Of a stretch of 53,969 bases of DNA, positions 34,017-43,112 are shown piece after piece. Every line of letters begins with the position of its first letter. The first letter of the stretch is position 1. The position numbers were made by a program, and so were the translations under genes. This stretch comes from CAYRUP01 sp964578975 (lineage in GTDB: Bacteria; Pseudomonadota; Gammaproteobacteria; DSM-16500), in assembly GCA_964578975.1 (NCBI GenBank), contig CAZOFA010000003.1:1-53969 (forward strand), written 5' to 3'. The notes beneath the pieces were generated by a model. The model saw only the letters and a list, made by a program, of their open reading frames with translations, made no database searches and was not told the origin of the DNA.

Positions 34017-35009
34017 TTATAACTGATTTAACACAGCTTGAACTTTTTCACTGGTTTTTTCCCAAGAAAAATGTGCCACTCGTTCAAATCCTTTTTGGAT
34101 TAAATCTTGGCGAAAATTTTCATCTACTAGAATTTTTTCAATGCCTGAAGTTAAAGAATCAATATCCGCCGGCTCAACCAATAACGCCGCATTCCCCGCC
34201 ACTTCCGGCAAGCAAGTTTTATTCGATGTTAACACAGGCGTACCCGATGCCATGCTTTCAACAACCGGTAAACCAAATCCTTCAAATAAAGATGGGAAAA
34301 CCAATGCACTTGCACCGCGATAATATTCTGCTAATTCAACATCCGTTGGCGCATGACAAAAACCCACTCTATTTTCGACCTGATGTTGTTGTGCTAAACG
34401 CTGAATGTAAGCATTCGTGATGCCGGTAAAAATCAAACGTGTCTGCGGATCAATTTTCGCTTGAGAAAATGCTGCAATCAAACGCGCCGCATTTTTATGA
34501 GCTTTTACATGATTACCCACATGCAATAAATAAGGAAAACCCGGCTGATATTTGGCGCCAGTCGGTTTAAAAACATCACTGATTCCACAACTGACATTAA
34601 CAACATGCTCAGACGGAATATTCGCCCAGTGGATAATTTCATTTTTTGAATGCTCGGACACCGTCAAAATTTTGTAAGCATTGCGCGCTGCCGGTTTCAT
34701 AAAAAATTGATAATACAGTTTTTTTATAACCGACTGCGTGCCCGACAAATGAATCAGATCATGCAGGGTAAACACAAACGGCAGGGATTTTTGTAAAACA
34801 GGATTAAACCCCGGTGTGAAATAAACGCGATATTTTTTTTTATAGTGCTGTAATTTTTTTTGTTGCCAGATCAAGTTGGTCAACGACAAAGGACTAGGCC
34901 CATCATTAAAAATATCCGCATGTTGCAAACGCGATAACACTTCTTGCGAAAATCGTCCAATGCCATGTTGTCCTGCCCAGCGGCCGTCTGCAATGATAAA
35001 ATTATTCAT
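34017..35009 (-). CDS. GT4 family glycosyltransferase
   Basis: This GT-B retaining glycosyltransferase of 330 residues starts with IIADGRWAGQHGIGRFSQEVL, the Gly-rich acceptor loop seen in mannosyl- and rhamnosyltransferases of this family. It ends with SLFEGFGLPVVESMASGTPVLTSN, which holds the conserved E-x7-E that binds the sugar nucleotide. LLHVGNHVKAHKN opens the C-terminal domain. It probably acts in the cytoplasm on surface polysaccharide or LPS. The ATG at 35009 overlaps the TGA of the upstream prepilin gene (ATGA), so translation is coupled. It is the last of the run SDR-wrbA-prepilin-GT4. Confidence 0.88.
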   Translation of the reverse strand: MNNFIIADGRWAGQHGIGRFSQEVLSRLQHADIFNDGPSPLSLTNLIWQQKKLQHYKKKYRVYFTPGFNPVLQKSLPFVFTLHDLIHLSGTQSVIKKLYYQFFMKPAARNAYKILTVSEHSKNEIIHWANIPSEHVVNVSCGISDVFKPTGAKYQPGFPYLLHVGNHVKAHKNAARLIAAFSQAKIDPQTRLIFTGITNAYIQRLAQQHQVENRVGFCHAPTDVELAEYYRGASALVFPSLFEGFGLPVVESMASGTPVLTSNKTCLPEVAGNAALLVEPADIDSLTSGIEKILVDENFRQDLIQKGFERVAHFSWEKTSEKVQAVLNQL

Positions 35010-35425
35010 GACCAACAATCCGAAAATTTTCCGGTGCCGGTAATTGCTTTTTTACCCGCTGAATTTAACACTAACGATGCGCAGATGGGATCATTGTCTG
35101 CTTGGCTATTGATAGGAACTGCTTTGACGACAAAGCTCGAGTCGTTCTGCGACACAATGACTAATTGATATTGATCGGAAATAATTTTTTCTGAAAAGCC
35201 GAGCAAATCAAGTGTGGCATTTCGATAAGTATTATAGCGAATTTGATATTGTTCCAACGCACTCGCAAGATTCATTAAATTAAATTCTGCTTCAAGACGT
35301 CTTTCTTTTGTGACGTGCGTCGTGTAAATGGGAAAACAAAATAACACTAACATGCCAAGAATCATGAGCACGACTGTCATTTCCATCAAACACATTCCCA
35401 ATATTTTTTCCGCAACATTTTTCAT
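35006..35425 (-). CDS. Type IV prepilin-like protein
   Basis: The 139-residue product has a short leader and a prepilin motif: KILG^MCLMEMTVVLMILGMLVLFCFPIY, with Gly at -1 and Glu at +5. TTHVTKERRLEAEFNLMNLASALEQYQIRYNTYR continues the pilin helix, as in PilE/ComP-like minor pilins. A short domain with a C...C pair (DPICASLV, FSDCWS) ends it. The usual Phe at +1 is Met, which pilins tolerate. The start 35425 lies five bases after the wrbA stop and has no good ribosome binding site, so expression may depend on wrbA translation. It overlaps the GT4 start. Confidence 0.8.
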   Translation of the reverse strand: MKNVAEKILGMCLMEMTVVLMILGMLVLFCFPIYTTHVTKERRLEAEFNLMNLASALEQYQIRYNTYRNATLDLLGFSEKIISDQYQLVIVSQNDSSFVVKAVPINSQADNDPICASLVLNSAGKKAITGTGKFSDCWS

Positions 35426-35430
35426 AAAGT

Positions 35431-36024
35431 TTAAGATTTTAATTTCAGTGTCGCTAAAGCCAAGCGTTTTCCCAGTGCTAAACACAAGCGTTTTTCTTCC
35501 TCACTTAACGGATTTTTTCCATCCGGCCCAGTAAAGTGTGTGGCGCCGTACGGTGTTCCACCCGATAACGTGGTATTTAAATCAGGTTCCGTGTACGGAA
35601 TGCCGAGTAACACAAAACCCAAATGAAATAATGGCAACATCATGCTGAGCAATGTTGTTTCCTGTCCGCCATGCAAACTCGACGTTGAACTAAAAACCAC
35701 AGCCGGTTTATCCACTAATTTGCCCGATAACCATAAACTGCTGGTGCTATCGAGAAAATATTTCATTGGCGCAGCCATATTACCAAAACGCGTTGGGCTG
35801 CCGAGTGCTAACCCATCGCATTCAATTAAATCATTCAATGTCGCATACGGCGCACCACTCTCAGGGATCGGTGGTTCGGTTGCTTCATGATTAGGTGAAA
35901 CAGCCGGCACCGTGCGAATCCGTGCTTCAACCCCTTTTTGTGACTCAATCCCACGCGCGATAGTTTGTGCCATGTTTTTTACTGAGCCATAACGGCTGTA
36001 ATAAAGTACCAAAATGGTTGCCAT
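35431..36024 (-). CDS. wrbA: WrbA-type NAD(P)H:quinone oxidoreductase
   Basis: This flavodoxin-like FMN protein of 197 residues reduces quinones by two electrons. YYSRYGSVKNMAQTIARGIE is the FMN phosphate loop, and GSPTRFGNMAAPMKYFLDST and SSLHGGQETTLLSMMLPLFHLGFVLLGIPY are WrbA signatures. The length equals E. coli WrbA (198). It lies two bases after the SDR gene, so the two oxidoreductases are co-transcribed; a prepilin and a glycosyltransferase follow in the same run. Confidence 0.93.
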   Translation of the reverse strand: MATILVLYYSRYGSVKNMAQTIARGIESQKGVEARIRTVPAVSPNHEATEPPIPESGAPYATLNDLIECDGLALGSPTRFGNMAAPMKYFLDSTSSLWLSGKLVDKPAVVFSSTSSLHGGQETTLLSMMLPLFHLGFVLLGIPYTEPDLNTTLSGGTPYGATHFTGPDGKNPLSEEEKRLCLALGKRLALATLKLKS

Positions 36025-36026
36025 GA

Positions 36027-36875
36027 TTATTGTTCCAATTCAAAGCGATTGATTTTATCCATGAGTGCATCTAATGCAGAATCCGGCAAAAAACGCCGTA
36101 AGTAAGCGAATAAATGCGCGGAAAATGTTACAAAATAATGGGCTTTGGGATGTCGACTTTCAAGCGCCAAAAGTAGCTTTTCCGTGACAGCTTCTGGCCC
36201 TAGTGTAAACCTTTTTTCACTGGGCGTCAGGTCAAAAAAATACTTTTCCATTTTTTGATAAATAGCGTGGTGTATGCTCTTCTTTTTACTCAAATTTTCT
36301 TGATAGTGACTCAAGGCATTTTTACGTAATTCACTGTGAATTGGACCGGGTGCAATGATAGAAACAAAAATCCCTGTTCCGCGTAATTCCTGCCGTAAGG
36401 TATTGGTAAAACCTTCTAACGCAAATTTAGATGCCGCATAAGCCCCACGCAATGGCATGGCGACAATGCCTAAAATAGACGTATTTTGAATGATTCTTCC
36501 AGAACCTTGTTTACGCATGATGGGGATGACGAGATTGGTTAATTCCATGGGACCAAAGACGTTTGTTTCGAATTGCTGTTGCATCATGGTGCGGGTTAAA
36601 TCTTCCACGGCACCCGCTTGGGCAAATCCAGCGTTATTGAATAACGCATCGAGTGTTCCGCCGGTTTTTTCCAGGATTTCCGCTAACGCTTGGTGGAGTG
36701 ATTCAGACTGATTTACATCTAGGCGCACGCTTTCAAGCCCCAGAGAAATAAGTCTTGCCACATCTTCTTCTTTGCGTGCGCTGGCAAAAACACGATACCC
36801 TTTTTTTTGTAAGGTTTGCGCTGCGCATAAACCAATACCGCTAGAGCAACCGGTAATTAAGATAGATTTTTGCAT
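36027..36875 (-). CDS. SDR-family oxidoreductase
   Basis: This classical short-chain dehydrogenase of 282 residues has the cofactor motif TGCSSGIG (residues 8-15), NNAGFAQAG, a catalytic Ser in QNTSILG, and the YAASKFALEGF catalytic Tyr-Lys. ASARKEEDV after the second strand suggests NADP preference. The C-terminal RRFLPDSALDALM extension is usual in the broad retinol-dehydrogenase-like group. The substrate cannot be told from sequence. The start ATG has GGAGGAG nine bases upstream. It is divergent from the fmdB-type gene and heads the run with wrbA. Confidence 0.9.
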   Translation of the reverse strand: MQKSILITGCSSGIGLCAAQTLQKKGYRVFASARKEEDVARLISLGLESVRLDVNQSESLHQALAEILEKTGGTLDALFNNAGFAQAGAVEDLTRTMMQQQFETNVFGPMELTNLVIPIMRKQGSGRIIQNTSILGIVAMPLRGAYAASKFALEGFTNTLRQELRGTGIFVSIIAPGPIHSELRKNALSHYQENLSKKKSIHHAIYQKMEKYFFDLTPSEKRFTLGPEAVTEKLLLALESRHPKAHYFVTFSAHLFAYLRRFLPDSALDALMDKINRFELEQ

Positions 36876-36952
36876 GGGTTCATTCTCCTCCCTTAGATTT
36901 CCTGCTAAAATACAGCGATTTCTTTAAAAAATACAGGACGGGGTTTTCCAAC

Positions 36953-37243
36953 ATGCCAATTTACGAATATCAATGCACCAGCTGTGGGCATCAGATGGAA
37001 GTTTTTCAAAAAATATCAGAAACGGTATTGAAAAAATGTCCTGACTGTCAAAAAGACACGTTACAAAAATTAATTTCAGCCGCCGGTTTTCAATTGAAAG
37101 GCACCGGTTGGTATGCAACCGATTTTCGTGATAAAGGTAAAGCACCTGAGAAAAAATCAGAATCTACGGAAAGTGGTGGCGGTGATAAAACAACTAGTGA
37201 TAGCAAAAAAGTAGATTCAAACTCAACTGGGAAAGAAAACTAA
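36953..37243 (+). CDS. FmdB-type zinc ribbon protein
   Basis: The 96-residue product has the FmdB/CxxC_CxxC_SSSS regulatory domain: MPIYEYQCTSCGHQMEVFQKISE then KKCPDCQKDTLQKLISAAGF. The two CxxC pairs bind zinc. A Ser/Lys/Gly-rich disordered tail follows (residues 63-96). The molecular role of the family is not well known. It heads a run with DUF502, aspS, yebC and ruvC, an order seen in several gammaproteobacteria. A GGACGGGG stretch precedes the ATG. Confidence 0.9.
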   Translation: MPIYEYQCTSCGHQMEVFQKISETVLKKCPDCQKDTLQKLISAAGFQLKGTGWYATDFRDKGKAPEKKSESTESGGGDKTTSDSKKVDSNSTGKEN

Positions 37244-37244
37244 T

Positions 37245-37901
37245 ATGATGATGTCTCATTTACGTCGCTATTTTATTTCCGGACTCTTAGTCTGGTTACC
37301 CTTGTTGATCACGATTTTTGTGATCAAATTTTTAGTGGATTTGTTAAGTAAAACGTTGCTGTTGTTGCCGAAAGAATATCAACCGGATGCATTGTTAGGC
37401 GTACACATTCCCGGTATCGGCGTGGTGATTACATTATTCATCATTGTGGTCACCGGATTATTAGCCGCCAATTTTTTAGGTCGACGTTTTGTTGCCTTGG
37501 GTGATGCGCTGATTGAACGCATTCCATTAGTTCGCTCCATTTACACCGGTGTGAAACAAATCGTGCAGACATTGTTAACCCCCGGCGGACAATCATTTCG
37601 TAAAGTATTATTAGTGGAATATCCGCGTCCTGGCGTGTGGACGATTGCATTTCAAGCGGGTGATATCGCGAATGAAGTCGCACAAAAAGTCGGACAGGAA
37701 GCGTTAATTAGCTTATATGTGCCAACCACACCGAATCCCACCTCTGGTTTTTTATTGTTTGTCCCGCGCAGCAGTGTCATTGAATTAGACATGAGTGTGG
37801 AGCAAGCATTGAAATTTGTTATTTCATTGGGAGTGGTTCAGCCCCTTCCCCTTCGAGACGCGCTGCGCGCTCCTCAGGGTGATCGGCGAGAATTAAAATA
37901 A
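37245..37901 (+). CDS. DUF502 family membrane protein with a repeat-derived C-terminus
   Basis: The 218-residue product has two transmembrane helices (about 12-38, 58-80), then the DUF502 signature LIERIPLVRSIYTGVKQIVQTL and VPTTPNPTSGFLLFVPRSSVIELDMSVEQALKFVISLG. The function is unknown. The last residues (about 202-218, PLPLRDALRAPQGDRRELK) are encoded by the CCTTCGAGACGCGC palindromic element and do not look like the family. The stop is therefore inside or after inserted DNA. It is two bases after the fmdB-type gene and 19 before aspS. Confidence 0.88.
   Translation: MMMSHLRRYFISGLLVWLPLLITIFVIKFLVDLLSKTLLLLPKEYQPDALLGVHIPGIGVVITLFIIVVTGLLAANFLGRRFVALGDALIERIPLVRSIYTGVKQIVQTLLTPGGQSFRKVLLVEYPRPGVWTIAFQAGDIANEVAQKVGQEALISLYVPTTPNPTSGFLLFVPRSSVIELDMSVEQALKFVISLGVVQPLPLRDALRAPQGDRRELK
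37849..37879. repeat. Palindromic element inside the DUF502 coding sequence
   Basis: The 31 bases from CCCTTCGAGACGCGC to CTCCTCAGGG match the arm at 23288 with one change in the GCTTCGC/GCTGCGC core. It is read in frame and forms the C-terminus of the protein. Confidence 0.92.
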
Positions 37902-37920
37902 AATTGAAAGGTTAGTATTT

Positions 37921-39702
37921 ATGCGTAGTCATTATTGCGGTCAAGTTACAACAGCGTTATTAGATCAAGAAGTCAAATTAACTGGATGGGTGCATCGTCG
38001 TCGAGATCATGGTGGGGTGATTTTTTTAGATTTGCGTGATCGTGAAGGCATCGTGCAAATTGTGGTGGCGCCCAGTCATCCCGATGCATTTCGTATCGCT
38101 GAATCAGTGCGTAATGAGTATGTGTTACAAGTGAAAGGACGTGTGCGTCGTCGTCCGGATGGCACGGTCAATCGAGAATTGCGCACGGGTGACGTTGAAG
38201 TGGATGCTGTTGAGGTGATTATTTTAAATCGCTCTGAGACCACACCGTTTCCCATTGATGAATATCATGATGTCGGCGAAGAAATGCGCTTGAAATACCG
38301 TTATCTCGATTTACGTCGTCCAGAAATGTTAGCGCGCATCAAAATGCGTGCGGACATTATCCGCCATATTCGACATTATCTTGATGAGCACGGATTTTTA
38401 GATATCGAAACACCTTTTTTGACGAAAGCAACACCGGAAGGTGCGCGCGATTATCTCGTTCCCAGTCGAACCAAACCCGGAAGTTTTTTTGCGTTACCGC
38501 AATCGCCACAAGTGTTTAAACAATTATTAATGATGGCGGGCATGGATCGTTATTATCAAATCGTGCGTTGTTTTCGAGATGAAGATTTGCGTGCCGATCG
38601 TCAACCGGAATTTACCCAGCTCGATGTTGAGACCTCTTTTTTAACCGAAGAAGAAATACAAAACATCATGGAAGAAATGATGTGTGGATTATTTAAAGAT
38701 TTACTCGGTGTGGAATTACCCAAACCTTTTCCACGCATGAGTTATTCGGAAGCGATGTCGCGTTATGGCTCAGATAAACCGGATTTACGCATTCCACTGG
38801 AGTTAATTGACATCAACGATTTGATGCGCAATGTGGAATTTAAAGTATTTTCCGCACCCGCGAGCGACCCGCATGGTCGTGTGGCTGCATTACATGTGCC
38901 AGGGGGTGCAGAACTCAGTCGCAAAGAAATTGATGATTACACAAAATATGTTGCGCAATTTGGTGCGAAAGGTTTAGCGTACATCAAATTTAATGCGGAT
39001 GGATTGCAATCACCGATTTTAAAATTTATTCCTGAACAGGTGGTGAAAACCATTATTGAACGCACGCAAGCAAAAGTGGGCGACATTATTTTCTTTGGTG
39101 CCGATAAAATTGAAATTGTGAATGAATCCCTCGGCGCATTGCGCGTGAAAGTGGGGCATGATCGAGGACTGGTTGAAAAAAGTTGGCGCGCATTGTGGGT
39201 GATCGATTTTCCCATGTTTGAAAAAGGGGAAGGACGATTATCGGCGTGTCATCATCCGTTTACGGCGCCGAAAATTAAAGACCTCAGTGAATTATCGCAA
39301 GATCCCACTAAAATTCTTGCACGTGCATATGACATGGTGATCAATGGCACGGAAATTGGTGGTGGATCAATTCGTATTAATTCGTCGGAAATGCAAATGG
39401 CCGTGTTTCGCACGCTAAATATTTCAGAAGAAGATGCACACGCAAAATTCGGTCATCTGTTAACGGCATTGAAATTTGGTTGTCCGCCGCATGGTGGCAT
39501 TGCATTTGGCATTGATCGTTTAGCGATGTGGATGACAGGATCTGATTCCATTCGCGATGTGATTGCTTTTCCAAAAACGCAAACCGCGAGTTGTCCATTG
39601 ACGGAGGCGCCAGCGCCCGTCGATGCAGCACAATTAATTGAATTAGGCATTCGTGTGCGTAAAGATATTGCCGAAGATAAAAAAACAAAAGTAACGGAAT
39701 AG
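37921..39702 (+). CDS. aspS: Aspartyl-tRNA synthetase
   Basis: The 593-residue product is a bacterial-type class II AspRS. It has an N-terminal OB-fold (GWVHRRRDHGGVIFLDLRDREGIVQIV), motif 1 FLDIETPFL, motif 2 FRDEDLRADRQPEFTQLD, the bacterial GAD insertion domain (about 285-420), and motif 3 GIAFGIDRLAMWMTG. The length matches E. coli AspS (590). It probably shares a transcript with the DUF502 gene upstream and with yebC, whose ATG is six bases on. Confidence 0.97.
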   Translation: MRSHYCGQVTTALLDQEVKLTGWVHRRRDHGGVIFLDLRDREGIVQIVVAPSHPDAFRIAESVRNEYVLQVKGRVRRRPDGTVNRELRTGDVEVDAVEVIILNRSETTPFPIDEYHDVGEEMRLKYRYLDLRRPEMLARIKMRADIIRHIRHYLDEHGFLDIETPFLTKATPEGARDYLVPSRTKPGSFFALPQSPQVFKQLLMMAGMDRYYQIVRCFRDEDLRADRQPEFTQLDVETSFLTEEEIQNIMEEMMCGLFKDLLGVELPKPFPRMSYSEAMSRYGSDKPDLRIPLELIDINDLMRNVEFKVFSAPASDPHGRVAALHVPGGAELSRKEIDDYTKYVAQFGAKGLAYIKFNADGLQSPILKFIPEQVVKTIIERTQAKVGDIIFFGADKIEIVNESLGALRVKVGHDRGLVEKSWRALWVIDFPMFEKGEGRLSACHHPFTAPKIKDLSELSQDPTKILARAYDMVINGTEIGGGSIRINSSEMQMAVFRTLNISEEDAHAKFGHLLTALKFGCPPHGGIAFGIDRLAMWMTGSDSIRDVIAFPKTQTASCPLTEAPAPVDAAQLIELGIRVRKDIAEDKKTKVTE

Positions 39703-39708
39703 GTCGAT

Positions 39709-40458
39709 ATGGCAGGTCATAGTAAATGGGCTAACATCAAACACCGCAAATCAAAACAAGATGCGGTGAAAGGAAAACTGTACACCAAATTAATTCGCGA
39801 AATTACCGTGTCAGCCAAACTCGGCGGAGGAGATGCAGATTCCAATCCGCGTTTGCGTGCCGCGGTCGATAAAGCATTAGTCGCAAACATGTCACGCGAT
39901 GTGATTGCGCGCGCGATTAAACGGGGTGCGGGTGGATTGGATGCGAATGATGTCGTCGAAGTGCGTTATGAAGGTTACGGTCCTGGTGGTGTGGCCATCA
40001 TGGTGGATTGCATGACGAACAATCACATTCGCACCGTCGCTGATGTGCGTCACGCATTTACCAAATGGGGTGGAAATTTAGGAACGGATGGTTCTGTTTC
40101 TTATCTTTTTACCAAACAAGGTCAAATCACATTTGCACCCGGTGCGAATGAAGAACGTGTGATGGAGTTAGCATTGGAACAAAATGCAGATGATGTCATT
40201 GTGCATGATGATCAAAGTATTGATGTCATGACATCGCCTGAAAATTTTATTGCAATCAAAGAAAACATGATCAAAGCAGGTTTGACGCCTGCGTTTGCAG
40301 AAATTTCCATGATTGCATCAATGCGTGCGCCGATCACGGATAAAGAAACCGCTGAAAAATTTACCGGATTGATTGAAGTACTCGAAGAGTTAGATGACGT
40401 GCAAGAAGTGTATTCGAATGCAGATATTTCAGAGGACGTGCTAATACAACTGGAGTAG
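39709..40458 (+). CDS. yebC: YebC/PmpR family protein
   Basis: The 249-residue product begins MAGHSKWANIKHRKSKQDA, the family signature, and has ARAIKRGAGG and YEGYGPGGVAIMVDCMTNN. Family members were annotated as transcription regulators; recent work links YebC proteins to translation of proline-rich stretches. It is between aspS and ruvC, the usual yebC-ruvC order. Confidence 0.95.
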   Translation: MAGHSKWANIKHRKSKQDAVKGKLYTKLIREITVSAKLGGGDADSNPRLRAAVDKALVANMSRDVIARAIKRGAGGLDANDVVEVRYEGYGPGGVAIMVDCMTNNHIRTVADVRHAFTKWGGNLGTDGSVSYLFTKQGQITFAPGANEERVMELALEQNADDVIVHDDQSIDVMTSPENFIAIKENMIKAGLTPAFAEISMIASMRAPITDKETAEKFTGLIEVLEELDDVQEVYSNADISEDVLIQLE

Positions 40459-40460
40459 GA

Positions 40461-40985
40461 ATGACGATTATCATAGGAATTGATCCTGGATCACGTTTCA
40501 CCGGCTATGGTGTGATTCAGTGGGAAGGAAATCAAAGTCGTTATATTGATAGTGGATGTTTGTCTATTTCATCGTATCCTGCGGCTGAACGTTTACATAA
40601 AATTTTTTCGGGCTTACAAGAAATTATGCAATTGCATCAACCGCATGAGGCCGCCATCGAACAAATTTTCATGCATCAAAATCCCGGTTCTGCCTTAAAA
40701 CTCGGTCAAGCACGCGGGGCTGCGATTGTGGCGCTGGGAAAAGAAGTCGCAGAATATTCTGCTCGGCAAATTAAACAAGCGGTTGTCGGTTACGGTGCTG
40801 CGGATAAAACGCAAATGCAGCACATGGTGAAACGTTTATTAAATATTTCGCATCGTTTGCAAGCCGATGCGGCTGATGCGTTGGGTGTCGCTTTATGTCA
40901 CGCGCATACGCGGTTTTGTGCGCATAAAATTGCGGGTGTTACTACACGAAAAAAAAGAAGTTCGAGTTGGCGGAATTATCGTTAG
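40461..40985 (+). CDS. ruvC: Holliday junction endonuclease RuvC
   Basis: RuvC cuts Holliday junctions after RuvAB branch migration. The 174-residue product has the acidic residues D8 (GIDPGSRFTGYG), E67 (AAIEQIF) and D136/D139 (QADAADALGVALCHAH), at the spacing of E. coli D7, E66, D138 and D141. The C-terminus is basic (TRKKRSSSWRNYR). It starts two bases after yebC. Its stop overlaps the stop of the convergent cNMP/M50 gene by four bases. The usual next gene, ruvA, is 3 kb away. Confidence 0.96.
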   Translation: MTIIIGIDPGSRFTGYGVIQWEGNQSRYIDSGCLSISSYPAAERLHKIFSGLQEIMQLHQPHEAAIEQIFMHQNPGSALKLGQARGAAIVALGKEVAEYSARQIKQAVVGYGAADKTQMQHMVKRLLNISHRLQADAADALGVALCHAHTRFCAHKIAGVTTRKKRSSSWRNYR

Positions 40986-43030
40986 TCGAGATCATGGCGA
41001 CGTTGATTAAATTGTTTCGATGAGTTTATATAATAAGCTTGTTGTTTTATCTTCCCATAAAGACTTAAAAAAGAAAGCACAATCACAACAATAGGTAAAA
41101 CCCAGCCAAAATGCGTCAACGCAGTATTGCTGACTTTTTCTGGAAGCATCATGTTAAATACAAACAGTTGAATAACGTAAGCGACAAAAGAGGCAAGTAA
41201 AATAAACGAAATAGAAATAAGCCAATAAACTATTTCAGAAAAATAACCTGTCATTTTTTTGAAATCGTGTAATAACCATTGAATGGCATGGGCACGCAAA
41301 TTTGGTTTATCTAACACATCCATTAACACATAATATCCATCGAACTCAAACGTAGGATTTAAATTATAAAATGCAATCAAATAACTCGATAATGCAACTA
41401 ACCAGAGAAATACTGCAAGGATTGGATACGGCAAACATAAAGCGATGAATGCTAAGATACCTGAAATCACGATATTGACATAAATACCCGCTAAATTAAC
41501 TGCAATGCGAGGACCTCGCGTGCTTAACCACATATCTGACGTATCTGCAAACGCAATAGGACCCAGCCAAAACCATCCCACGCCTAAACGGTGTACTTGA
41601 TAGCCATATGCTTTAGTCGTCAGTGCATGCGCTAATTCATGCAAAGGCACCGCAAGAAGATTTGCCGGACCTATCAATAACAAAAACATCCATGCCTGCG
41701 GCATATTTTTTAAAATCATTGTTGCATGCTGAAAAAAAATGACAAAAGCAAAAAATCCCATGATCGCCAATAATGCCATTACAATTTTTGCAGTACGCGA
41801 AAAAAAAAGATAACCTGCTTTTTGATATAATCGCGTGATCCAGTCATCGACATTTTTAAAATCATATTCATATTCCATGATACTGCGTAACAAAGCCAAG
41901 GCACGCATCCATCGTGGTAAAGTAGTTTGCGGCACATAAGATACCAGCATGGGTGTTTTCACAAAACCGGCTTGCATTAAATACAACACTAAATTACCAA
42001 TTGATTCGATAGCGATTTTATGAAATTGAAAAAAATATTCCACTGCAATTTCCTGCAACGTATGCTCGCCATCTAATCGTTGCCAAACAAATAACCCTTG
42101 TTCATTCGTTTTAACATAAGCGCCTTTTTCTGCGTTCTTTAAAATAATTATTGTTTTTTGTTCGGCATCTTTTCTGCGATGAATAGTGATGTTCTCAGAG
42201 TGTAAAGGCCGATGACGATTCATCAACATGGATGTCAATGCAACCCCGGTATTTATGGAATGTTGTGCGATTTTTTGAAATTCATTTTGTTCTAAGACGA
42301 AGAGTTTGCACGCTGTCAAGGTCTTAGCCGTTGCATTGCGTTTGTTATCTGTGAGTAAAGCCATTTCACCTAACAATTCAGCTGGGCCTAATTCTGCGAT
42401 ACGTTTTTCAGAACCATTTTTTTTCGTCAGCGTAACTTTGACATTACCTTCGTAGAGCAAATAACAACAGTCAGCGTGATCTCCTTGACGAAAAATAATC
42501 GTATCAGCGGGTATGTCTATGGTTTTTATAAATGGGATAATTTCTTCTAACACATCATGACTGACTTCAGCAAAAGGTTCGATTTTTTTGATAAAAGCAT
42601 ACAACAACATCTCATACGTTGCTTGTTGCATATCCGATAAAATCATCGGATGCGCTTGAAAAAATTGTTTTAAGTCCAGCAAATCTAAGCGGATCGCGAC
42701 TAAAGATGTCAAAGCCATCGCGGTTGCTGTGCGCGCAGGATTTTTTGAAAAAAATCCCATATCATCTAATCCAATAGCCTCGCCAGCGTGCAGTACAGAT
42801 ATGATTTCTTTTTCTGTGGTTGTGGTTTTCAGTTGCGAGACTTCTGCATTACCTTCAACGATAATAAATACACTCTCGATATTTTCATTTTCTCGCACAA
42901 TAAAAGTGTTTGTTGGATACTGAACATCGCGAAACAGTTGCGCTAATTGTTGCAATTCAAATGCAGGAAGATGAGCAAAGAGCGGGAGGCTTTTGAGTAA
43001 AGAAACGCGTTTTTCCAAATCTGTCGTCAT
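40982..43030 (-). CDS. Fusion of two cNMP-binding domains, a PqqD-like domain and an M50-type membrane protease
   Basis: The 682-residue product has, in order: cyclic-nucleotide-binding-like domain 1 (about 17-135), domain 2 (about 153-260, with GELLGEMALLTDNKRNATAKTLT), a PqqD-like winged helix (about 295-358, GLFVWQRLDGEHTLQEIAVEY), then membrane segments with the M50 zinc motif HELAH (H464, E465, H468) and the distal ligand NLNPTFEFDGYYVLMD (D564). RGPRIAVNLAGIYVN is a typical M50 segment. The PR-type Arg of true cAMP sites is present only in a modified form (NPARTATAM; NKRNATAK), so ligand binding is uncertain. The start 43030 follows AGGA. The substrate is unknown. Confidence 0.85.
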   Translation of the reverse strand: MTTDLEKRVSLLKSLPLFAHLPAFELQQLAQLFRDVQYPTNTFIVRENENIESVFIIVEGNAEVSQLKTTTTEKEIISVLHAGEAIGLDDMGFFSKNPARTATAMALTSLVAIRLDLLDLKQFFQAHPMILSDMQQATYEMLLYAFIKKIEPFAEVSHDVLEEIIPFIKTIDIPADTIIFRQGDHADCCYLLYEGNVKVTLTKKNGSEKRIAELGPAELLGEMALLTDNKRNATAKTLTACKLFVLEQNEFQKIAQHSINTGVALTSMLMNRHRPLHSENITIHRRKDAEQKTIIILKNAEKGAYVKTNEQGLFVWQRLDGEHTLQEIAVEYFFQFHKIAIESIGNLVLYLMQAGFVKTPMLVSYVPQTTLPRWMRALALLRSIMEYEYDFKNVDDWITRLYQKAGYLFFSRTAKIVMALLAIMGFFAFVIFFQHATMILKNMPQAWMFLLLIGPANLLAVPLHELAHALTTKAYGYQVHRLGVGWFWLGPIAFADTSDMWLSTRGPRIAVNLAGIYVNIVISGILAFIALCLPYPILAVFLWLVALSSYLIAFYNLNPTFEFDGYYVLMDVLDKPNLRAHAIQWLLHDFKKMTGYFSEIVYWLISISFILLASFVAYVIQLFVFNMMLPEKVSNTALTHFGWVLPIVVIVLSFLSLYGKIKQQAYYINSSKQFNQRRHDLD

Positions 43031-43112
43031 CGGAGGTCCTTTAGGTTTAGTATAACAATCGAATCCTCGCATTGTAATATCTTGTATAATCAAAGAATAA
43101 TTCGTTTGAAAA

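Noticed and set aside
33863..34420. 185-codon open frame on the plus strand over the GT4 gene
   Set aside because: The first part is palindromic-element sequence and the rest is antisense to the glycosyltransferase, whose motifs are clear.
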